A stretch of 64,000 nucleotides of DNA from Hyperoodon ampullatus (GCA_949752795.1 OX457075.1:3472001-3536000), one strand, 5' to 3'. Shown: positions 1 through 12,515, counted from the stretch's first letter. Translations and numbers: made by a program. The notes: generated from the sequence alone by a model not told the origin.

Positions 1-264
1 TAGTGTGTGTAGGGCTGAAAATGGAAACTGGGAGCTGTGGGGTGGGCAGAGACTGAGCGGAAGAAGCCAGAGGGGTGGGAGAAAGCTAGCGGGTGGGAAG
101 CCACAGCAGTCAAGGGGTATTTCAAAAAGGAAAGGACTGAAAAGTGCACATTAAATTTAGCCATTAGTGACCTGGTGACAGCAGTTTCAGGGCAGTAGTA
201 GTAGCAAAGTTCAGACTGCAGTGGGTGGAGGGGTCAAGGGAATACAAAGAATCATAGACATTTC
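1..264. other. Unassigned sequence at the window edge
   Basis: No open frame of note and no repeat I can name. The sequence is purine-rich on the plus strand. It runs directly into an old L1 at about 265. Confidence 0.4.
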
Positions 265-693
265 AACAAGTTGTTATGGGACAACTGGATAGGCATATAG
301 CATATATAGCATATAGCAAAAGAGTGAAGCTGGACCCTTACTTTACACCATATGCAAAAATTAACTCAGTACTTTAATGTAAGAGTCAAAACTATAAAAC
401 TATTGGAAGAAAACGTAGGAGTTCATCTTCATGGCCTTGGATTTGGCCTTGGATTCTTTGTTACTCAAAAGCATGACTAACAAAAGAAAAATATAGTCAA
501 ATTGGACTTCATCAAAATTTTAAACTTTTGTTTTTAAAAGACACTGTCAATAAAGTAAAAAGACAACTCAGAGAATAGGAGAAAATATTTGCAAATCATA
601 CATCTGATAAGGAACTTGTATACAGAATATATGAAGAACTCCTACTCAACAGCAACAAAAACCAAACAACTTGATTCAACAGTGGGCAAAAGA
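265..693 (+). mobile_element. Old L1 fragment, ORF2 3' part (left half of a split copy)
   Basis: The degraded frames resemble the L1 ORF2 C-terminal region: codons for a kLLEEN-like stretch near 400 and a tract near 660-690 matching the 'gggcaaaagacatgaacag' neighbourhood of L1. The copy is interrupted at 693 by the young element at 694-6858 and resumes at 6859 with the same short motif 'tgggcaaa', which is the target-site duplication. It has many stops and no coding function. Confidence 0.75.
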
Positions 694-2045
694 GGGGTCG
701 GAGTCAAGATGGCGGACTAGGAGGACGTCGAATTTGTGTCTCCTCACAACTAGGGCACCTACCAGGCACTGGAGGGGGACAGCGGACACCTAAGGGGATG
801 GGAGGGACCCCAACTGGGTAGGATGTGGGGCTTGGGGGAAGTGAAGGGAGAGGAGAAGTGGAGGCGGGATGGGACTGGCCCACCTGAGGGGCGGCTGGGG
901 GAGAGGAAGGGATCCCATGCCTGAAGGGGGAAATGGGGGGACCATTGGGAGGGCAGAGGATCAAGAGGGAGCGTGGACAGGTTTCCCCTGCCCACCTGGG
1001 CCCCCGGGAACCTGCTGAGATCCCCGGCCTGATCCTCTGCCCACCGAGGCCCCCTCCAGCTGCGCGGGTCCTGAGGGAGGGGGAGGGACGGAAGGGGGAG
1101 CAAAAGTAAAGGCTGGACCTACAGGACGGGCACCCCTGAGGGGCAGCTGGGGGAGGGGAGGAGTTCCTACATCCAGCGGGACCAACCCACAGTTAGGGGT
1201 CCAGTGTCGATGGGGGAGACCCTGGGGGGAGGGGCATGGAGGAGCGGAAGGGAATGGGGCCAGCACTTTCCCTGTCCTCTTAGGCACTGGGGAACCTGTA
1301 GGGCTCCCGGACCTAATCCTCTGCCCTCAGAGCCTCCCTCCTGCTGCGCAGAGCCCAAGCCCCGCCCCTACACCCCCACCCGGGGCCCCATGTCTACACT
1401 CGGAGACCCCCTCTGAGACCCCCTCCAACACGCTGGGCCTAAACCCCACCCACACACCCTCACTCAGGTCGCTCCCTCCAAACTCAGGAACCCCGTACAA
1501 CAGAGGCTCTCCTTTCCACGTGCTGCTGCTCCCTTTCTGCGCAGGTCGTAAGCAGAGGCCCTGGCCACACTTGAACATTTCACCGCCTAGGCCCCAGCCC
1601 ATGCTCAAATGTCACCCCCCACCCACCTAGGTCCCGCCCCACCCAAAACCCTGTCCCTGCCGAAGTTCCAGCCCCTGCCTAAACCCCGCCCCCATAGCCA
1701 ACACTTTTTCTTTTCCTCTTTTACATTTTCCTTTTTTACCTTGTTGATTCATTGTTGTTGACCCTTTATTTTTATTTTTCCTAAAAAATCTTTTATTTTT
1801 CTAATTTTATTTTATTCTTTATACTTTGTTACTGTTCTCTCCTTCTGGCTTGTTCCCCCCCTCCCGTTTTTTTTCTTTTTTTCTGTTGTGGCTTTATTTT
1901 ACCATGTTGCAAGTTGTTTCAATTATAGTTTTATTTTTCCTAATATAATTTTAATCTTCCTAATTCTATTTTGTTTTTTACTCTTTGATATTGTACTGAT
2001 CCTTTTTTTCTTTCTTCCTTTTTTTTTTTTTTTTTTTTTTTTACT
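694..2045 (+). promoter_or_regulatory. L1 5' UTR with internal promoter and duplicated segments
   Basis: This stretch is GC-rich until about 1700, then T-rich until the poly-T tract at 2021-2042. The sequence near 879-905, reading '..cctgaggggcggctggggg', recurs near 1133-1158, and the block at about 985-1065 recurs at about 1270-1350. The 5' UTR therefore contains a diverged tandem duplication of roughly 250-290 bp. L1 5' UTRs carry an internal RNA polymerase II promoter. Open frames here on either strand are composition artefacts. Confidence 0.65.
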
Positions 2046-2296
2046 GTGCCACGAAGGTTTTGGGATCTTGGTCCCCGGGCCAGAGGTTGGGCCCAGGCTC
2101 CTGTGGTGGGAGCTCTGAGTTCAAACCACTGGACTAACAGAGAACCTCAGACCCCACAGAATATCAATTGGAGTGAGGCCTCCCAGAGGTGCTCAACTCA
2201 GCACAAAGACCCGGCTCTATCCAACTGCCTGCAAACTCCAGTACTGAACACCTCAGGCCAAACAACCAGTAAGACAGGATTACAGCACCACACATC

Positions 2297-2327
<31 letters not shown>

Positions 2328-2329
2328 GA

Positions 2330-3225
2330 AAAAAGAAATGACAAAAAAAATATGTTCCAGACAAAAGAGCAAGGTAAAAACCTACAAGACCAAATAAATG
2401 AAGATGAAATAGGCAACCTACCTGAAAAAGAATTCAGAGTAATGATAGTAAAAATGATCCCAAATCTCGGAAACAGAATGGAGAAAACACAAGAAACATT
2501 TAACAGGGATCTAGAAGAACTAAAGAGCAAACAAACAATGATGAACAACAAAATTACTGAAATTAAAAATACTCTAGAAGGAATCAATAACAGAATAACC
2601 GAGGCAGAAGAATGGATAAGTGAGCTGGAAGATAAAATGGTGGAAATAACTGCCAGGGAGCAGAATAAAGAAAAAAGAATGAAAGGAATCGAGGACAATC
2701 TCAGAGACCTCTGAGACAACATTAAACGCACCAACATTCGAATTATAGGGGTCCCAGAAGAAGAAGAGAAAAAGAAAGGGTCTGAGAAAATATTTGAATA
2801 GTTTATAGTTGAAAACTTCCCTAACATGGGAAATGAAATAGTCAATCAAGTCCAGGAAGCACAGAGAGTCCCATACAGGATAAACCAAAAGAGAAACATG
2901 CCAAGACACATATTCATCAAACTATCAAAAATTAAGTACAAAGAAAAAATATTAAAAGCAGCAAGGGAAAAGCAACAAGCAACATACAGGGGATCCCCAT
3001 AAGGTTAACAGCTGATTTTTCAGCAGAAACTCTGCAAGTCAGAAGGGAGTGGCAGCACACATTTAAAGTGATGAAAGGGAAAAACCTACAACCAACATTA
3101 CTCTACCCAGCAAGGATCTCATTCAGATTCAACGGAGAAATTAAAACCTTTACAGACAAGCAAAAGCTAAGAGAATTCAGCACCACCAAACCAGCTTTAC
3201 AACAAACGCTAAAGAAACTTCTCTA
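2330..3225 (+). pseudogene. L1 ORF1 (RNA-binding protein), degraded
   Basis: Translation gives the L1 ORF1 coiled-coil region, with LPEKEFRVMIVKM, then ISELEDKMVEITARE and NKEKRMKGIEDNLRDL, followed by a stop at 2712-2714. Downstream the same frame reads an RRM-like segment (IKRTNIRIIGVPEEEEKKK) and then the C-terminal domain (RHIFIKLSKIKYKEKILKAA) with further stops and a frameshift before 3225. The start codon is uncertain because the open frame runs back into 5' UTR sequence from 2046. ORF1p would coat L1 RNA as a trimer; this copy cannot make it. Confidence 0.75.
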
Positions 3226-3299
3226 GGTAGGAAACACAAGAGAAGGAAAAGACCTACAAAAACAAACCCAAAACAATTAAGAAAATGGTAATAGGAACA

Positions 3300-6273
3300 T
3301 ACATATTGATAATTACCTTAAATGTAAATGGATTAAATGCTCAAACCAAAAGACATAGACTGGCTGAATGGATACAAAAACAAGACCCCATATATATGCT
3401 GTCTACAAGAGACTCACTTCAGACCTAGGGACACATACAGACTGAAAGTGAGGGGATGGAAAAAGATATGCCATGCAAAAGGAAATCAAAAGAAAGATGG
3501 AGTAGCAATTCTCATATAAGACAAAATAGACTTTAAAATAAAGACTATGACAAGAGACAAAGAAGGACACTACATAATGATCAAGGGATCAATCCAAGAA
3601 GAAGATATAACAATTGTAAATATTTATGCACCCAAAAGAGGAGCACCTCAATATATAAGGCAAATGCTAACAGCCATAAAAGAGGAAATTGACAGTAACA
3701 CAATCATAGTAAGGGACTTTAATGATTTTTTTTATTACCTTTCGATAAACCCTTGTGTCAAGGGCTGACTTTCAATAGATCGCAGCGAGGGAGCTGCTCT
3801 GCTACATAGGAAACCCTGACCCAGAAGCAGGTCGTCTACAAATGGTTTAGCACCAGGTTCCCCACGAACATGTGCTGAATAGTAGGGGACTTTAACACTC
3901 CACTTTCACCAATGGACAGATCATCCAAAATGAAAATAAGTAAGGAAACACAAGCTTTAAATGACACATTAAACAAGATGGACTTAATTGACATTTATAG
4001 GACATTCCATCCAAAAACAGCAGAGTACAATTTCTTCTCAAGTGCTCATGGAACAGTCTCTAGGATAGACCATATCTTGGGTCACAAATCAAACCTTGGT
4101 AAATTTAAGAAAATTGAAAAAGTATCAAGTATGATTTCCAACCACAATGCTATGAGACTAGATATTAATTACAGGGAAAAAACTGTAAGAAATACAAACA
4201 CATGGAGGCTAAACAATATGCTACTAAATAACAAGGAGATCATGGAAGAAATCAAAGAGGAAATCAAAACATACCTAGAAACAAATGACAAAGAAAACAC
4301 GATGACGCAAAACCTACGGGAGGCAGCAAAATCAGTTCTAAGAGGGAAGTCTATAGCAATACAATCCTACCTCAAGAAACAAGAACAATCTCAAATAAAC
4401 AACTTAACCTTACACCTAAAGCAATTAGAGAAAGAAGAACAAAAAAATCCCAAAGTTAGCAGAAAGAAAGAAATCATAAAGATCAGATCAGAAATAAATG
4501 AAAAAGAAATGAAGGAAACAATAGCAAATATCAATAAAACTAAAAGCTGGTTTTTTGAGAAGATAAACAAAATTGATAAACCATTAGCCAGACTCAAGAA
4601 AAAAAGGGAGAAGACTCAAATCAATGGAATTAGAAATGAAAAAGGAGAAGTAAAAACGGACACTGCAGAAAGGATCATGAGAGATTACTACAAGCAACTA
4701 TATGGCAATGAAATGGACAACCTGGAAGAAATGGACAAATTCTTAGAAAAGCACGTCCTTCAGAGACTGAACCAGGAAGAAATAGAAAATATAAACAGAC
4801 CAATCACAAGCACTGAAAATGAAACTGTGATTTAAAATCTTCCAAAAAACAAAAGCCCAGGACCAGGTGGCTTCACAGGCAAATTCTATCAAACATTTAG
4901 AGAAGAGCTAAGACCTATCCTTCTCAAACTCTTCCACAATATAGCAGAGGGAGGAATACTCCCAAACTCATTCTACGAGGCCACTATTACCCTGATACCA
5001 AAACCAGACAAAGATGTCACAAAAAAAAGAAAACTACAGGCCAATATCTCTCATGAACATAGATGCAAAAATCCTCAACAAAATACTAGCAAACAGAATC
5101 CAACAGCACATGAAAAGGATCATACACCATGATCAAGTGGGGTTTATCCCAGGAATGCAAGGATTCTTCAATATACACAAATCAATCAATGTGATACACC
5201 ATATTAGCAAACTGAAGAATAAAAACCATATGATAATCTCAACAAATGCATAAAAAGCTTTTGACAAAATTCATCACCCATTTATGATAAAAATTCTCCA
5301 GAAAGTAGGCAAAGAGGCAACCTACCTCAACATAATAAAGGCCATATATCACAAACCCACAACCAACATCATTCTCAATGGTGAAAAACTGAAACTATTT
5401 TCTCTAAGATCAGGAACAAGACAAGGTTGCCCACTCTCACCACTATTATTCAACACAGTTTTGGAAGTTTTAGCCACAGCAAGCAGAGAAGAAAAAGAAA
5501 TAAAAGGAATACAAATTGGAAAAGAGGAAGTAAAACGGTCACTGTTTGCAGATGTCATGATACTATCCATAGAGAATCCTAAAGATGCTACCAGAAAACT
5601 ACTAGAGCTAATCAATGAATTTGGTAGAGTAGCAGGGTACAAAATTAATGCACAGAAATCTCTTGCATTCCTATACACTAATGATGAAAAATCTGAAAGA
5701 GAAAGTAAGGGAACACCCCCATTCACCATTGCAACAAAAATAAAATACCTAATAATAAACCTACCTAAGGAGACAAAAAACCTGTATGCAGAAAACTATA
5801 AGACACTGATGAAAGAAATTAAAGATGATACAAACAGAGGGAGAGATATACCATGTTCTTGGATTGGAAGAATCAACATTGTGAAAATGACTATACCCTC
5901 CAAAGCAATCTACAGATACAATGCAATCCCTATAAAACTACCAATGGCATTTTTCACAGAAGTAGAACAAAAAATTGCACAATTTGTATGGAAATAAAAA
6001 AGACCCTGAATAGCCAAAGCAATCTTGAGAAAGAAAAACGGAGCTGGAGGAATCAGGCTCCCAGACTTCAGACTATACTACAAAGCTACAGTAATCAAGA
6101 CAGTATGGTACTGGCACAGAAACAGAAATATAGATCAATGGAACATGATAGAAAGCCCAGAGATAAACCCATGCACATATGGTCACCTTACCTTTGATAA
6201 AGGAGGAAAGAGAATACAATGGAAAAAAGACAGCCTCTTCAATAAGCAGTGCTGGGAAAACTGCACAGCTACT
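3300..6273 (+). pseudogene. L1 ORF2 (endonuclease and reverse transcriptase), degraded and 3'-truncated
   Basis: The endonuclease domain begins near 3306 with a frame reading ILIITLNVNGLNA, and the CCLQETHF motif lies near 3400. After the 28S insertion the endonuclease resumes at 3896 with SRIDHILGHKS near 4060. The reverse transcriptase follows from about 4850, with [11 protein letters not shown] near 5425. The catalytic YADD-like position reads LFADVMILS near 5545, so the first Asp is retained but the second is replaced by Val. Stops and frameshifts separate the pieces at about 3519, 4835, 5253 and 5997. The cysteine-rich C-terminus is missing because L1 identity ends near 6273. A normal ORF2 is about 1275 residues. 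Confidence 0.8.
3723..3878 (-). pseudogene. 28S rRNA 3'-end retrocopy inserted in L1 ORF2
   Basis: The minus strand reads the last ~135 bases of mammalian 28S rRNA, from near 3876 down to about 3744. It contains the diagnostic blocks 'gttcgtggggaacctgg', 'gtagacgacctgcttctggg' and 'gatctattgaaagtcagccc'. Beyond the rRNA end come a few extra bases and a short A-run (plus-strand T-run at about 3726-3733). It is flanked by direct repeats atagtaagggactttaa (3706-3722) and atagtaggggactttaa (3879-3895), 16 of 17 identical. This is the signature of L1-mediated reverse transcription of a 5'-truncated rRNA. It is not a functional rRNA gene. Confidence 0.9.
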
Positions 6274-6848
6274 TTAGTTTTGCTTGAAGGTAAGGAATGT
6301 GGACTTTAAAGATGAAAGAGGCACCATTACAAGTCACTAGGAACAGCCTCAAAGAGCAGCTTCTTTGGGCAACAGACGAAGAGACTGGAGTTGTGTGCTG
6401 TGGTGTGGGTGTGATTGAATCATTCACTGGAGTCACCAGTCAGCCTGGGATGCGTGTGTGACTCTAACAATTGCTAGTTGAAGATGTGAGAATACAGCGA
6501 AGCTCATTGTGTTTGTAATGTACTCCACAATGGCCAGTCCAATTGCTATCCATTTTTTTTAATCTAGAGGCTTAATTGAATGATATGACAAAATGATGTA
6601 TGAGAATTAAGACAGCGAAATTCTTTATTTCTGGGTGGAAAGATATACCAGATTAGATTTATCTGTTTAAAAAAAGACAAAAGTTATCACCAAAGCCCCA
6701 TTTCCCGTCTTGCACTGTTTGGATTGAGCTTGGGGGAAGAGTTGTTTTTCTTAACTGTCTACTTTGTTTGAACACCTTTTCTGTGGTTCAAGTGCTGTTT
6801 TGTGTGTTGGGACCAAACAGGTGTCAATAAACTTTAAAAGCAAGCATC
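6274..6848 (+). pseudogene. Retrocopied mRNA 3' end of unknown gene
   Basis: This AT-balanced sequence has no similarity to L1 3' UTR that I can see. AATAAA at 6826-6831 is followed after 17 bases by the A-tail, as in a processed transcript. A short frame starting at the ATG at 6312 runs to a TGA at about 6460, but I do not recognise the product and an upstream in-frame stop closes it. The source gene is not identified from sequence alone. Confidence 0.55.
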
Positions 6849-6858
6849 AAAAAAAAAA

Positions 6859-8310
6859 TGGGCAAAGAAAACAAATGAGCAGAGGATCTGAACAGGCATT
6901 TCTCCAAGGAAGATATACAAATAGCCAATAAGGACATGAAAAGAGGCTCAGTATCATTAGTCATCAGGAAAATACACATCAAATACACAGTGAGTACCCT
7001 GTTCATGAAGGAACAGGGTGACTGTTCCTGTTCACTGGAAGACTTAATACTGTTAATATGTCAATACTACCCAAAAGCAATCTACAGATTCCATGCAATT
7101 TTCATCAAAATCCCAATGGTGTTTTTTGCAGATAGAAACAAACATCTAAAATTTATATGGTCTCACATACTCAATTTCAAAACTTACTACAAAACTATAG
7201 TAATCAAAACCATATGATACTGGGTCATAAAGACAGAGAAATAGACTGAAGGAATAGAATGGAGAACCCAGAAATAAACTCTCATATATAAGGCCAAGTG
7301 GTTTTAGACAAGGGTGCCATGACCATTCAATGGGGAAAATACAGTGTTTTCAAACAAGTGAGGTTGGGAAAACTGGATAGCAACATGTAAAAAATAAGTT
7401 GGACCCTGTATATAAAAGTTAACTCAAAATGGATCCAAGAGCTAAAACTATAAGTCTCAGAAGGGAATACTTCATGATAACGGATTTAACAATGATTTCT
7501 TGGACATGACATCAAAGCACAGAAAACAAAAGAAAAGATAGATAAATTGAACTTCATCAAAATTAAAAACTTCTGTGCGTCAAAGGATACTATCAACGGT
7601 GAAAAGGCAACCATGGAATGGCAGAAGATATTTACAGCTAATATATCTGATAAGAGATTGATATCCAGTATTTATAAAGAGCATCTACAACTTAACAACA
7701 ACAAAATCAAACAACCTGATTCAAAAATGGGCACAGTACTTGAATAGACATTTCTCCAAAGATATACAAATGGCCAGTAAACACATGAAAAGATGCCCAA
7801 CATCACTAATCATTAGGGAAATACAAATCAAAACCACAATAAAATACCACTTCACATCCATTAGAATGCTACTATTGAAAAAAAAAGAAAAGAAAAAGAG
7901 GAAATAACAAGTGCTGATGAGGATGTGGAGAAACTGGAACCCTTGTGTAATTGCTGATGGGAATGTAAAATGGAACAGCCACTGTAGAAAACAGTATGGT
8001 GGTTCCTCAAAAAATCAAACATAAAATTATCACATAATCTAGGAATTTCGCTTTTGGGTATACACCCAAAAGAATTTAAAGCAGGGACTCAGAACAGATA
8101 TTTGTACACCCATGTTCATAGCAGCATTATGGTGGCTGCCAGGTACTTGGGGTGGGAGTGGGGCGGGAGTTAGTGTTGAATGAAGAGTTTTCCTCGAGGA
8201 AGATGAAAAAGTTCTGAAGATGGACGGTAGTGGTGGTTGCACAACACCGTGAATGTACTTAATGCCACTGAACTGCACACTTAAATATAGTAATTTTATT
8301 TATATTTTAG
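6859..8310 (+). mobile_element. Old L1 3' sequence (right half of the split copy plus a second L1 piece)
   Basis: From 6859 to about 7015 the frames continue the L1 interrupted at 693. From about 7025 a separate L1 ORF2 segment begins upstream in the element ([12 protein letters not shown] near 7075) and runs through ORF2 codons to about 7930, then into 3' UTR-like sequence near 8310. Stops are frequent in every frame. The jump backward in L1 coordinates near 7020 shows two copies or a rearrangement. Confidence 0.7.
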
Positions 8311-8480
8311 TATAATTTTAAAAGTGGGAAAACCACTCTAGAAGAAAGTTATTGTCATTTCCTATTTCACATGTAAGAAATAGAGCCTCTGTGAGACTGA
8401 TTTTAACAGTAAGGACACTCAAATTCCAAGTATCAGAAGCCTCATCTAAAAACATATAAAAGTAAACCCACCCCAAAGAA

Positions 8481-9082
8481 AAACCACCATCAAATACCAC
8501 TTCTCACCCATTAGGAGAGTTATGATCAAAAAGATAATGTAGAGAAATCAGAACACTCATACATTGCTGATGGGAATGTAAAAGTGCAGATGCTTTGAAA
8601 AATAGTCTGTTTAATGGCAATTCCTCAAATGATTAAACCTAGAGTTACCAAAAGACCCAATAGTTCCATTCCTGGGTATATAAGAAGAGAAATGAAAACA
8701 CAAAAACTTGTACACAAATGCTTATATCAGCATTATTCATAATAGCCCAAAGTGGAAACAACCCAAATGTCCATCAGTGGACTAAGGGATAAAACAAAAT
8801 GTAGTATTTATCCATGCACTGGAATATTACTCAGCTCTAAAGAGGAATGAAGTACTAATACATGCTACAGCTTGGATATACCTTGAAAACATTATGCTAA
8901 GTGAAAGAACCAGAGACAAAAGTTCACATATTATATGATTCCATCCATATGAAAGTCCAGAATAGAGAAATCGGTACAGATAGAAAGTAGATCAGTGGTT
9001 GTTTAGGGCTGGGGTTGGGGAAGGGATGGGAAGATAGGGGATAATAGCTAATGGGTATCAAGGGTTTTGAGATGATGAAAAT
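8481..9082 (+). mobile_element. Old L1 ORF2 3' fragment
   Basis: The sequence resembles the end of L1 ORF2 and the start of its 3' UTR: the 'caaatgtccatcag' region near 8764, the tail of ORF2 near 8840-8930, then 'ggttgtttagggctgggg' near 8997. No frame is open for long. The gap 8311-8480 holds nothing I recognise. Confidence 0.65.
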
Positions 9083-11678
9083 GTTCTCAATTTTTTTCTC
9101 GGCTTTACTGAGGAATAATTGACCAATAAAATTGTATCTATTAACAGGGTACCACATGATGATTTGACATAGTACACTGTGTGAAATCAGGTTATTTAAT
9201 ACATCCATCTCCTCACAGTCACTGTGTTTTGTAGAGACAATGCCTAAGGTCTACTCTTCAAAAATCTAGAGTACACACACATTAACTATAGTCACCATGC
9301 TGTACACTAGATTCCCAGAGCTTATCCATCTTACAACTGAAGACTTGTACCCTTTGACTGAAATCTTCTGATCTCTTTCACTCTCCAGCCCCTAGTAACC
9401 ACCATTCTATTCTCTGAGTTTAATTTTTTTTTAATTCCACAGATAAATGAGATCATGCGGTATTTACCTTTCTTTGTCTGCCTAATTTCACTTAGCATAA
9501 TGCCCTCTTGTTTCATACATGCTGTTGCAAATGGCAGGATTTTCTTTTTTCTCATGGCTGAATAATGTTTTTTGTGTATGTGTATTTTCTTTCACATCTT
9601 CCTTACACTTAGTTTGCTTTTATATCTTGGCTATTGTGAATAATGCTACAATAAACATAGGAGTGCAAGTATCTCTTTGAGAGACTGATTTCACTTACTT
9701 CAGATATATTCCCAAATGTGGGATTGTTGGATCATACGGCTCTATTTTAAATTGTTTTGAGGAACCTCTATACTGCTTTCCATAATGGCTGTACCAGCTT
9801 ACATTCCTACCAACAGTGCACAATTTCTCCACAGCCTGGACAACACTTGTTATCTGTTGTCTTTTTTATAAAAGCCATCTTAGCAGGTGTGAGGTGATAT
9901 CTCATTGTAGTTTTAATTTGCATTTCCCTGGTGATTAGTGATGTTGAGCACTTTTTGTGTACCTGTTGGCCATTGGTATGTCTGCTCTGGAAAAATGTCT
10001 ATTCTGCCCATTTTAAAATTGAATTATTTGTTTCTTTGCTATTGAGTTGCACAAATTCTTTATATATTTTGGATATTAACCCATCAGATATATTGTTTAC
10101 AAATATTTTCTACCATTCCATAGGTTGCCTTTTCATTTTGTTTCCTTTGCCGTACAGACACTGTTTAATTTGATGTAGTCCCAGGTGTCTATTTTTGCTT
10201 TGTTGCCTGAGGTCTTGGGTGTCATATAAAAAAATCATTGCTAAGACCAACATCAAGGAGCTTTTAACCTATGTTTTCCTCTAGGAGTTTTACAGTTTCA
10301 GGTCTTACATTCTAAGTCTTTTATCCATTTTGAGTTAACTTTTGTGAATGTTATAAAATAGGGGTCCAGTTTGATTCTTTTGGATGTAGATATCCAGTTT
10401 TCCAAACACCATTATTGAAGAGCCTATCCTTTCCCCATTAAGTATTCTTGGCACTCTTGACAAAATCAAGGTTTATAAAAGGCTCTCAAATCTGTTCCAT
10501 TGGTCTGTGTCTACTATAGATTTATAATACAGTACTTTGAAATCAGGAATTGTGATGCCTCCAATTTTGTTCTTCTTTCTCAAGACTGCTTTGGCTATTC
10601 AGATTCTTTTATGATTCCAAGCAAATTTTAGGATTGTTTTTTCTATTTCTGTGAAAAATGCCACTGGAATTTTGATAGGGATTGCACTGAACCTGCAGAT
10701 TGTCTTTGATGGTATGGACATTTTAACAATATTAATTCTTCCAGTCCATAAACATGGGCTATCCTTCCATTCATTTGTGTCTCCCTCAATTTTTACATCA
10801 CTGTCTTATAGCTTTCAGCATATATATCTTTCATCCTCTTGGTTAAAGTTATTCTTAAATATTGTTTTTAATGCTATTGTAAATAGAATTGTTTTTTAAA
10901 TTTCTATTTCTGATAATTTGTTAACATATAGAAAAGCAACTGATTTTTGTATATTGATTTTGTATCCTTCAACTTCATTGAACTCATGTATTAGTTCTAA
11001 CATTTATTTATTTATTTTTTTGAAGTCTAGGGTTTTCTGTATATAGAATCATGTCATTTGTAAACAGACATTTTTACTTCTTCTTTAAGAACTTGGATAC
11101 CTTTTATTTATTTTTGTTACCTAATTACTCTAGCTAGTACTATGTTGAATATAAGTGGTGACAGTGGAAATTCCTGTCTTTTTCCTGATGTTAGAGAAAA
11201 AGCTTTCAGATTTTCACTGTTGAGTATGATGTTAGCTGTAGGTTTGTCATGTATGGACTTTATTATATTGAGGTACATTATTTCTATGCCTTATTATTGA
11301 GAGTTTTTAATCATGAAAGGACGTTGAATTTTGTCAAATTCTTTTTCTGCACGTATTGAGATGATTCTATGATTTTTACCCTTCATTCTGTTAATGTGAT
11401 GCATCTCACTGATTGATTAGAGTATGTTGAATGAACCATCCTTGGTTCATATTCATATATCCTTTAGGGATATTGGCCTGTAGTTTTATTTTCTTGTAGT
11501 GTCCAACAAGGCTTTGGTATCAGTGTAATGCTGGTCTCATAAAATGTTTGAAAGTGTTCCCTGATCTTCAATATTTTGAAAGTTTGAGAAGGGTTGGTAT
11601 TAATTTTTCTTTATATATTTAGTAGAATTCACCAGTAAAGACTATAGGTCCTGGGCTTTTCTTTGTTGGGAGTTTTTG

Positions 11679-11891
11679 TTTGTTTGTTTTTTGTTTTTTG
11701 TGGTACACGGGCCTCTCACTGTTGTGGCCTCTCCCGTTGCGGAGCACAGGCTCCGGACGCGCAGGCTCAGCGGCCATGGCTCACAGGCCCAGCCGCTCCG
11801 CGGCATGTGGGATCTTCCCGGACCAGGGCATGAACCCGTGTCCCCTGCATCGGCAGGCGGACTCTCAACTACTGCGCCACCAGGGAAGCCC
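11679..11891 (-). mobile_element. CHR-type tRNA-derived SINE
   Basis: The T-rich tail is at the left and the head 'cagggaagccc' at the right, so it lies on the minus strand. Direct repeats tgttgggagtttttg (11664-11678) and tgttgggaggtttttg (11892-11907) flank it. It is the young subtype shared with the copies at 23992, 27301, 39678, 46392, 49958 and 54074. Confidence 0.9.
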
Positions 11892-12515
11892 TGTTGGGAG
11901 GTTTTTGATACTGATTCAATCTCCTACTCATTAGTCTGTTCAGATTTTCTATTATTTCATGATTCCGTCTTGGTAGGTTATATGTGCCAGGGATTTATCT
12001 GTTTATTCTAGGTTATAAAATTTGTTAATATACAATTGTTCATAGTAATCTCTTATGATGCTTTGTATTTCTGTGGTACAGTTGGAATATCTTCTCTTTC
12101 ATTTCTATTTATTTGAGTCCTCTCTCTTTCTTTGTCTAGCTAAAGGTTTGTACATGTTTATGTTTTTTATAAAATCAGATCTTAGTTTCATTGACCTTTT
12201 CTATTGACTTTCTGGTCTCTTATTTCATTTATTTCTGCTCTGATCTTTGTTATTTCCTTCCTTCTGCTAACTTTTAGGCTTAGTTTGTTTTTTTTTCTAG
12301 TTCTTTGAGGTGTAAAGTTAGGTTGTTTATTTGAGATCTTTTTTTTTCTTAATGTAGACATTTATCACTATACATACGTTTCCCTCTTAGAACTGTTTTT
12401 GCTACATCTGTAAGATTTGGTATAGTGTGTTTTCATTTTTGTCTCAAGAAATTTTTTAAAATTTCCCTTTTGATTTCTTCTGTGACTCATTGTTTGTTCA
12501 GGAGTGTGTTGTTTA

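Larger units (their letters stand above)
694..6858 (+). mobile_element. L1 with full 5' end fused to an mRNA-like 3' end
   Basis: The element starts with a canonical L1 head, 'gagtcaagatggcgg' near 701, a potential YY1 site. A GC-rich 5' UTR (694 to about 2050), ORF1, a spacer and ORF2 follow in order. L1 identity stops near 6273, inside the ORF2 C-terminal region just after a frame reading [13 protein letters not shown]. The remaining 575 bp are not L1-like. They end with AATAAA at 6826-6831 and ten A residues at 6849-6858, seventeen bases further on. The whole unit is flanked by 'tgggcaaa' at 683-690 and 6859-6866, so it looks like one retrotransposition event. A 28S rRNA piece is inserted at 3723-3878. 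The element is dead: ORF1 and ORF2 both carry stops and ORF2 lacks its C-terminus. Confidence 0.8.

Noticed and set aside
704..1608. Several minus-strand proline-rich frames
   Set aside because: They lie in the GC-rich L1 5' UTR, and the absence of stops follows from composition.
6312..6460. Short open frame in the mRNA-like end of the chimeric L1
   Set aside because: About 50 codons with no recognised homologue and an in-frame stop just upstream; not enough for a gene call.
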